DNA of 36,480 nucleotides, taken from Negativicutes bacterium. Lineage in GTDB: Bacteria; Bacillota_C; Negativicutes; Acidaminococcales; Acidaminococcaceae. Positions 31,546 through 36,480 of the stretch are shown one piece after another (the first letter of the stretch is position 1; each line of letters opens with the position of its first letter). The stretch covers positions 1 to 36,480 of the forward strand of contig RZYP01000015.1 in the NCBI GenBank assembly GCA_009930275.1, in the 5' to 3' direction. The notes under the pieces are model-generated. The model was not told where the DNA came from. It was given only the letters and a program-made list of their open reading frames with translations, and ran no database searches. A program made the translations under genes and the position numbers.

Positions 31546-33213
31546 TTATTTTTGCCCGGGATCAACAAAATCATGTAAGACAGCCCCAGGTGCCACCATA
31601 GGAATAACAAGATCGCACTGGTCGATAACGGCCTCGATTACAAAAGGCTTTTTCGACTCTTTAGCTTCAGCAAGAGCAGCCTTGAATTCCTCACAAGTTG
31701 TTGCCTTAATGCCATCAGCTCCGCAGGAACGTGCAAAGGCTATAAAGTCAAATGCTGTTAAAAGCGTCGAAGAATAGCGTTTATCGTAGAAAATCTCCTG
31801 CCACTGGCGTACCATGCCGAGGCAGCTGTTATTAATAACAATGCTGATGAGAGGCAAGCCCTCGTTAACAGCGGTATAAAGCTCCATGCCCGTCATTTTG
31901 AACCCGCCGTCGCCGGCAATATGTACTACCTGAGCTTCCTTTCTCGCCAGCTTGGCTCCCATCGCCGCCGGCAAGCCATAACCCATGGTGCCGCAGCCGC
32001 CGGAAGTAAGGTGATGCCTAGGTTCGTCCACAATAAGGTGCTGCGCCGCCCACATCTGGTTCTGACCAACATCGGTGACAAAGATTGTATCTGATCCTTG
32101 GAAATTACGGTTCAATTCCGTCATCAGCCAGGGAGCCGTAAGTTTGTCACCCTTCTTCGCGGACTGATCCTCTGTGTCTTCCCAAGCACGGATGGATTCC
32201 CACCAGGGCTTTATCTGCAGTTTGTTCACTCTTGCTGTCAGCAAAGTAAGGGTATCCTTGAGATTGCCAACTAAAGGCAGAGCCGTCATGACATTCTTGT
32301 CAACCTCGGAAGGATCTATATCAAGTTGAATTATTGTTTTTTTGGAAACATAGCGGTTGCGGTCACCGGTCACACGTTCGCTGAACCGGCTGCCGGCGAC
32401 AACCAAAACATCTGCATTAGCGACGGCCATATTCGAGGCTATATGCCCGTGCATCCCAGTCAAGCCCAAAGCTTGCTCATCACTGCCCGGAAAGACACCA
32501 AGACCCATCAGCGTACTGACAACCGGCATCCCTGTCTTCTTGGCAAAAGCAAGAACTTCCTTTTCAGCGGCACTGTGAATTGCTCCTCCTCCTACCAGCA
32601 TGACCGGTCTTTCTGCGTTGTTGATTGTTACTGCCGCAGCCTTCAAAAGCTCCTCGATGTTCATACTTGTTTCATTCTGCGAGACTTCCTGCTCGGGCTC
32701 CGTCCATTCTACTTCCCCGCTTTGAATGCTGCTCGGAACATCAATTAAAATCGGCCCCGGCCGCCCTTCCTGTGCGAGATGGAATGCCTGACGCAAAGTC
32801 GGCAGCAAATCTTCCGGCCTTCTCACCAAAACATTATATTTGGTGATGGGAATCGTCACGCCGACGATATCAATTTCCTGAAAAGAATCCCGCCCGAGAT
32901 GCTGAACCTGTACCTGTCCCGTTATTGCAACCAAAGGAACAGAGTCCAGATATGCCGTTGCCAAACCCGTGACTATGTTCGTAGCCCCCGGTCCGGAAGT
33001 AGCTATGCAGACCCCCGTCCGGCCGCTGGCTCTGGCATAACCATCGGCGGCATGAATTGCTCCTTGTTCGTGTGCAGTCAAAACATTATGCAAGGGGGCG
33101 TCGTACAAAGCGTTATAAAGTGGTATCACCTGGCCGCCGGGGTAACCGAAGACCGTGTCAACACCTTGTTCAAGTAAAACTTTAACGATTGCTTGCGCTC
33201 CTGATAGCTTCAT
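31546..33213 (-). CDS. ilvB: Acetolactate synthase, large (catalytic) subunit
   Basis: The thiamine-diphosphate enzyme that makes 2-acetolactate or 2-aceto-2-hydroxybutyrate, the first common step of branched-chain amino acid synthesis; 555 residues. The N-terminal domain has FGYPGGQVIPLYNAL and catalytic Glu49 in TAHEQGAIHAADGYARASG; the middle domain follows. The C-terminal cofactor domain has GDGGFKMTGMELYTA...NNSCLGMVRQW. The region LGRDSFQEIDIVGVTIPITKYN fits the FAD-containing biosynthetic type rather than the catabolic AlsS type, as does the adjacent ACT-domain gene. It lies 24 bp behind ilvN, under the T-box leader. Confidence 0.96.
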   Translation of the reverse strand: MKLSGAQAIVKVLLEQGVDTVFGYPGGQVIPLYNALYDAPLHNVLTAHEQGAIHAADGYARASGRTGVCIATSGPGATNIVTGLATAYLDSVPLVAITGQVQVQHLGRDSFQEIDIVGVTIPITKYNVLVRRPEDLLPTLRQAFHLAQEGRPGPILIDVPSSIQSGEVEWTEPEQEVSQNETSMNIEELLKAAAVTINNAERPVMLVGGGAIHSAAEKEVLAFAKKTGMPVVSTLMGLGVFPGSDEQALGLTGMHGHIASNMAVANADVLVVAGSRFSERVTGDRNRYVSKKTIIQLDIDPSEVDKNVMTALPLVGNLKDTLTLLTARVNKLQIKPWWESIRAWEDTEDQSAKKGDKLTAPWLMTELNRNFQGSDTIFVTDVGQNQMWAAQHLIVDEPRHHLTSGGCGTMGYGLPAAMGAKLARKEAQVVHIAGDGGFKMTGMELYTAVNEGLPLISIVINNSCLGMVRQWQEIFYDKRYSSTLLTAFDFIAFARSCGADGIKATTCEEFKAALAEAKESKKPFVIEAVIDQCDLVIPMVAPGAVLHDFVDPGQK

Positions 33214-33237
33214 ATCTTTTATTTCCCTTCTTTGGAC

Positions 33238-33486
33238 TTAGATTGCCCTTTTTTGTGCCGGATATCCCATTGTTACACCCATGATGGCAACCTGCTTCGC
33301 CAGGATTTTGACAGCCTGTTCGGCACAGGCCGTAAATAATGTAATACGAAGTTCGAGTTCCTTCGCATCCTTCGAGGTAACCATGCGCAGATCCTTGACC
33401 CCTAATCCTTGCTGTGCCAGCACACGCAGAACTCTCGGTAACAAAGTCTCTTCATTTTTTGCTCTTACTACTAAAGTTTCCGACAT
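33238..33486 (-). CDS. ilvN: Acetolactate synthase, small regulatory subunit (short ACT type)
   Basis: An 82-residue protein with a single ACT domain (about 3-75: TLVVRAKNEETLLPRVLRVLAQQGLGVKDLRMV), much shorter than the two-domain IlvN/IlvH subunits (~160) and nearer to IlvM in size. ACT subunits bind valine or related amino acids and tune the large subunit. The ATG at 33486 follows AAGGAGGG. The longer frame to 33579 would be encoded by the T-box terminator. The order small-then-large is the reverse of the usual ilvBN. The assignment rests on the ACT fold and the neighbouring ilvB. Confidence 0.85.
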   Translation of the reverse strand: MSETLVVRAKNEETLLPRVLRVLAQQGLGVKDLRMVTSKDAKELELRITLFTACAEQAVKILAKQVAIMGVTMGYPAQKRAI

Positions 33487-33533
33487 TGTAATCCCTCCTT
33501 GAATTGTGTTTGTGATGGACAATCTGGGAAAAT

Positions 33534-33790
33534 AAAAAACGCCCCTGCCTGTGCAGGGGCGTAAAATACGCGGTACCACCCTAATTTCTTACTCATTAGC
33601 ACCAGTCCATCAACCGGCTCGAGCCTAACGCACTCGTTACGCATCATGCTACTTGGTTTCCCTTTCGCTGACGAGTTCATGGGTGATTTACTCGACCAGG
33701 GCTCCGTGCCGATTTTCACCAAATATCGGCTCTCTGTGACTTTGCTGCCTGACTTTCTTCCCAATCATAACCTTTATAGAACTCTATGAA
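33534..33790 (-). promoter_or_regulatory. T-box leader of ilvNB
   Basis: A tRNA-sensing T-box riboswitch. On the minus strand the T-box core AGGGTGGTACCGCG (33582-33569) is exact. The distal stem I block has AGAGAGC and GGTGAAAA. The terminator is ACGCCCCTGC/GCAGGGGCGT (33562-33539) followed by T-rich sequence, ending about 45 bp before ilvN. The specifier cannot be fixed by eye. ATC (Ile) at 33687-33685, followed by a purine and the CCCA helix strand, is the best candidate; a valine codon (GTA or GTC just upstream) is possible. Uncharged tRNA should favour antitermination. Confidence 0.93.
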
Positions 33791-33799
33791 GTTAAAGAT

Positions 33800-33828
33800 A
33801 TTATCCTACTTTCGCGGCTAATTGTCAA
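33800..33828 (-). promoter_or_regulatory. ilvNB promoter
   Basis: On the minus strand, a perfect TTGACA (33828-33823), a 17-bp spacer and GATAAT (33805-33800), a few bases before the T-box leader begins. Confidence 0.8.
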
Positions 33829-33878
33829 TCGCTTTTCAAGCAAAATATTTGTTAAGTATTTAACATCTTTGCTGAAAA

Positions 33879-35255
33879 TTAGAGCGATTTTAAATATTTT
33901 TCGACCATTAATGTTATTTTTTCGCCGTATACAGACTCATGGTCTGACAAAACAGCGCGAATTGCAGGAGCAAAATTGCCCTGTTCAGGCGACAACACTT
34001 TACCATAAGCTTCGGCGTAGGCTTTGCCCGTTGCAGTAGTCGTGAGTAAATCCTCTGCTTCGACTTTTGCCAATTCGGTGAAAGACGCAATCTCTGCCAT
34101 CAGCTCTGGTGCCTGTGCAGCAACACATTGCAAGGCGCTCAGCCACAACAGGCTTTCCATTTTAAAATAAGCCCTGCCTTTCAGGACTTTACAGACATTG
34201 CCCAAATCACCCGTGAACAAGTCCGCCTTTGCAAAACTCAAGCGATAATTACAAGCCTCGGCAATCGCGGCATGCAGCGCAAGGTCGGCTGTTAAAGCCT
34301 GCTCTTCGCCGGCAGCATTGAGACCAATGGCAGTTAGTTTCACCTTGTTGCGCGTCAGTTCATAGCCAACCAGATAATGTTCCTGCGGTGTAAGTGTTTT
34401 CCCGTTCTTCGACAGATAAACCTCGAAATCAATATCCCACGGTGTATTTTTAAGATAGGAGTTATAGATTGACTGTGCATGCATAATGACCTCGCCATAT
34501 TCAAGGACCGCACGCCTTACAACTTCCGGGGTATAGTGAATTATCTCATTACCGACTTTTACCGGGGCAGCCAGATAAGAGCCTTCAACGGCGTCCCTGA
34601 ATTCCTGTGGAAATTCCATATATTTTTGTTCCACTGCCGCGTCAGTCATTGTATCGATTTCCAAATTAATTTTATCAGAGAAATCAAAACCAAGCATGCT
34701 GTAGCCATAAAGCAGGGCCTTGACAAGGTCCTCCTCTGTTTTCAGGCCTGTTGCGCTCGCGCCGTAGCCTTCCTTATAGCCAGTTGCGAAAACCGCCCAG
34801 GTAGCAGCGTCAATCGCTTCCAGAAAATTGCGTTTTACCTGCACGCAGTCCTCAGGAGTATATTCGACCAAAATTGGTTTAATTTTCCTTTTATTGAAAA
34901 GTGGTGCCAGAAAAATACCGGCATCCCCCAGCCAATCACTAAAACCTAAACTCAGTCCCTTCGAACCGCAGGCGGACGGAGACGTCCATTTCAAGTAGCG
35001 GCGCACAACTGCCGCATTATTGGAATTGAGTTCCATCACACTAATCATGTTGCCACTGTCCTGGATGACGCTCTCAGGTTTGAACAGTAAAGCAGCTGGG
35101 CAGTCCTTTGTGGCTGCGCACACTAGTTTTTTTCCGTTATCCGTAGCAGCTAAAGCCAGCCAACCACCGGCAATTTCACTGAGTGATGCCTCTATCAGCT
35201 TGCCGCCGCTTGCGTTTTCCATAGCTTTCTTTGCTGCAACTTGTTTTATTGCCAT
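33879..35255 (-). CDS. Tagaturonate epimerase (UxaE)-like protein, probably divergent
   Basis: A 458-residue cytosolic protein. Several blocks resemble the UxaE tagaturonate epimerase family as I recall it: KGLSLGFSDWLGDAG (family: SFGxGDRLG), DAATWAVFATGYKEGYGA (~149-166), KTEEDLVKALLYGYSMLGFDFSD (~172-194) and DIDFEVYLS (~274-282). Two segments expected to hold metal or substrate ligands look replaced: ASATG at 166-170 where a DADH-like motif is expected, and SFAKADLF at 340-347 where a His/Ser/Asp-rich motif is expected; His328 in LHAAIAEA remains. It may be an inactive or repurposed paralogue. It is monocistronic, with GGAGG nine bases before the ATG. It lies between the origin-like DnaA-box region and ilvN. 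The family call is tentative. Confidence 0.55.
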   Translation of the reverse strand: MAIKQVAAKKAMENASGGKLIEASLSEIAGGWLALAATDNGKKLVCAATKDCPAALLFKPESVIQDSGNMISVMELNSNNAAVVRRYLKWTSPSACGSKGLSLGFSDWLGDAGIFLAPLFNKRKIKPILVEYTPEDCVQVKRNFLEAIDAATWAVFATGYKEGYGASATGLKTEEDLVKALLYGYSMLGFDFSDKINLEIDTMTDAAVEQKYMEFPQEFRDAVEGSYLAAPVKVGNEIIHYTPEVVRRAVLEYGEVIMHAQSIYNSYLKNTPWDIDFEVYLSKNGKTLTPQEHYLVGYELTRNKVKLTAIGLNAAGEEQALTADLALHAAIAEACNYRLSFAKADLFTGDLGNVCKVLKGRAYFKMESLLWLSALQCVAAQAPELMAEIASFTELAKVEAEDLLTTTATGKAYAEAYGKVLSPEQGNFAPAIRAVLSDHESVYGEKITLMVEKYLKSL

Positions 35256-35607
35256 AATATTTATCCTCCGTTTATCAATTCATCTGAAAAAACTCTCTTT
35301 AATATTATCTACATACTCGCCCTGTAAAGCAAGTCCTATAATACGAGTTTATATTTTCATTTAAAATGCCGATTGCACTATATGTTGTATATATCACAGA
35401 TTTCAATTAAGACTTATCCACCGTTATTCACAACTTATCAACCGTTTTTTGTGGATATCTTTTAATGTTTCAATATTATTTCCCAATTTTAACTCCAAAA
35501 TTTTATATATTTCCGTTTTTAACCACTATTTTTCCCAGAACTATCAACACCCTGTGGATAACTTTGTTGATATTATCCACTTTTCTCCCCAACCACAAGA
35601 TATTGGG
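35256..35607. other. DnaA-box cluster, origin-like AT-rich region
   Basis: A 352-bp gene-free, AT-rich interval. DnaA boxes (consensus TTATCCACA): TTATCCACC 35414-35422 (+), TTATTCACA 35424-35432 (+), ATATCCACA 35458-35450 (-), a perfect TTATCCACA 35561-35553 (-), and TTATCCACT 35573-35581 (+). Weaker forms with TATCAAC lie at 35435-35443, 35541-35549 and 35573-35565 (-). Between the two groups lies ~90 bp of very AT-rich sequence that could be an unwinding element. Genes to the left run away from it and include ssb and dnaB. No dnaA or dnaN is in the window. Confidence 0.7.
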
Positions 35608-36480
35608 TTAACGTTTGCGTAATTGGCTGATTGAGAAGACCAACAGCCCGAGCCAAATCCAACCGAAAGAAAATAAATGGCTGGTTGTAAATTTTTCCCC
35701 GTAAACAAAGATACCGATCAAAAGCGTTATTGTCGGTGACGCATATTGCAGGAAGCCTACGATGCTGAGCGGCAGCAGTTTTGCGCCAGCCGTGAAGAGA
35801 ATCAAGGGTATAGCCGTAACAGCGCCTGCTCCTGCCAAGAGGAGAAGCGTACTGCTGTCAGAATGCTGCCAGGCAGCGTTCCCCGTTCTCGCCAGATAAT
35901 AAATATAAGCCAGCGCTACAGGAGATACTACAAATGTCTCCAAAATAATACTGGTCATCGTTTCGACTGCCAGTGTTTTCTTGATCAAGCCATAAAGCCC
36001 GAAGGATAAAGCGAGGCTAATGGAAATCCAGGGGAATATACCCAAACTCCAGACCATGCTGCCAACCCCTATGGCGGCCAATAAAACCGAGACCTTGACC
36101 CAATTGTCCAGTTTTTCCTTAAGACAAAAGATACCCATTAGGACACTAACCAAAGGATTGATATAATACCCCATGCTTGTATCAATAATATGCCCTGCGG
36201 CAACAGCCCAGATAAAAATACCCCAGTTAATCATAATCGTCAGCCCTGCCGCAAGAAGTGCCGCCGATTTTTTCCTATTGGCAATAATTTCTCTGGTTTC
36301 AGCTATAAAAGCCGGCCATTTACCCATTATTTTAAGTAAGAAACCGACAAAAACAACGGACCAAAGAATACGGCTAGCCAATATTTCAAAGGTTGCAACG
36401 CCCTGTATGCTTTTCCAGTAAATAGGCAGCACGCCCCAGATGATATAAGCACTAAGGCTAAAAATTACCCCTTGCCCAAA
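35608..36480 (-). CDS. rarD: RarD/EamA-family (DMT) transporter, 5' end outside window
   Basis: A partial gene; the frame is open through the right edge, so at least 290 residues are encoded here. The visible N-terminal part reads FGQGVIFSLSAYIIWGVLPIYWK, the RarD signature (a GxxxxxxxYxxWGxxPxYWK pattern), followed by LASRILWSVVF. About ten hydrophobic segments in two EamA-type halves are visible, ending with a SFGWIWLGLLVFSISQLRKR tail. RarD relatives are inner-membrane drug/metabolite exporters; the substrate is unknown. The stop lies just beside the DnaA-box cluster. Transcription runs toward that cluster, opposite to what would be expected if a fork moved right from there. Confidence 0.85.
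   Translation of the reverse strand, partial: FGQGVIFSLSAYIIWGVLPIYWKSIQGVATFEILASRILWSVVFVGFLLKIMGKWPAFIAETREIIANRKKSAALLAAGLTIMINWGIFIWAVAAGHIIDTSMGYYINPLVSVLMGIFCLKEKLDNWVKVSVLLAAIGVGSMVWSLGIFPWISISLALSFGLYGLIKKTLAVETMTSIILETFVVSPVALAYIYYLARTGNAAWQHSDSSTLLLLAGAGAVTAIPLILFTAGAKLLPLSIVGFLQYASPTITLLIGIFVYGEKFTTSHLFSFGWIWLGLLVFSISQLRKR

Noticed and set aside
31278..31610. Minus-strand 110- and 67-codon frames between rpsF and ilvB
   Set aside because: They overlap the ilvB terminator and the intergenic repeats, lack ribosome binding sites, and part of the product is simply the repeat translated twice.
1..36480. CRISPR arrays, insertion sequences, prophage or integrase genes
   Set aside because: No regularly spaced repeats, transposase, integrase or phage-like genes were seen; the only repeats are the in-gene 270-bp pair and the 39-bp intergenic pair.

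Overview
The window reads as a low-to-moderate GC Bacillota (Firmicutes) chromosome. Supporting signs are strong AGGAGG-type ribosome binding sites, a T-box leader, intrinsic terminators, a GdpP-type c-di-AMP phosphodiesterase, and the order rpsF-ssb-rpsR ... yybS-gdpP-rplI-dnaB ... purB-purA known from Bacillus and relatives. The acidogenic gene set (acetate kinase, CoA-transferase, thiolase, AtoE transporter) suggests an anaerobe, possibly a Negativicute such as an Acidaminococcaceae member. That placement is inference. Almost every gene is on the minus strand; only a MocR regulator and a secreted repeat protein are on the plus strand.

Layout. 0.1-2.9 kb: a PucR-type regulator behind acetate kinase. 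3.2-7.1 kb: an ato-like operon (CoA-transferase A and B, thiolase, short-chain fatty acid transporter), with a divergent MocR-type regulator at 7.3-8.7 kb. The ackA gene and the ato-like operon share the same promoter layout: a 24-bp element with 20 identities placed exactly 17 bp upstream of a perfect TATAAT. They therefore probably form one regulon, and the adjacent PucR protein is the natural candidate regulator. 8.7-9.9 kb: GNAT acetyltransferase and short-chain dehydrogenase, overlapping by ATGA. 10.0-12.2 kb: a two-component system, divergent from a secreted His-rich protein built on a 270-bp tandem repeat. 13.3-14.5 kb: a MORN-repeat protein.

14.7-19.9 kb: an ABC importer (ATPase, permease, lipoprotein), a 46-residue small ORF, an amidase and a LysR regulator. 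This cluster has two intrinsic terminators in unusual places: one touching the ribosome binding site of the first gene, one between the small ORF and the amidase. 20.0-20.1 kb: tRNA-Lys(TTT). 20.2-27.8 kb: purA, purB, dnaB, rplI, gdpP and yybS.

28.0-29.9 kb: a secreted fusion of an N-terminal-nucleophile amide hydrolase and a DUF3089 serine-hydrolase-like domain, sitting between rpsR and yybS and flanked by its own promoter and terminator. 30.2-31.1 kb: rpsR, ssb and rpsF. 31.5-33.8 kb: ilvBN under a T-box. 33.9-35.3 kb: a protein resembling the tagaturonate epimerase (UxaE) family, but with the expected metal-site segments replaced. 35.26-35.6 kb: an AT-rich gap with at least five DnaA boxes at no more than one mismatch, an origin-like region with no dnaA gene next to it. 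The window ends inside a RarD-type transporter gene.

The most unusual items are the DnaA-box cluster, the amide hydrolase-DUF3089 fusion, the shared ackA/ato promoter element, the degenerate UxaE-like protein, and the transporter-amidase cluster with its leader terminators.
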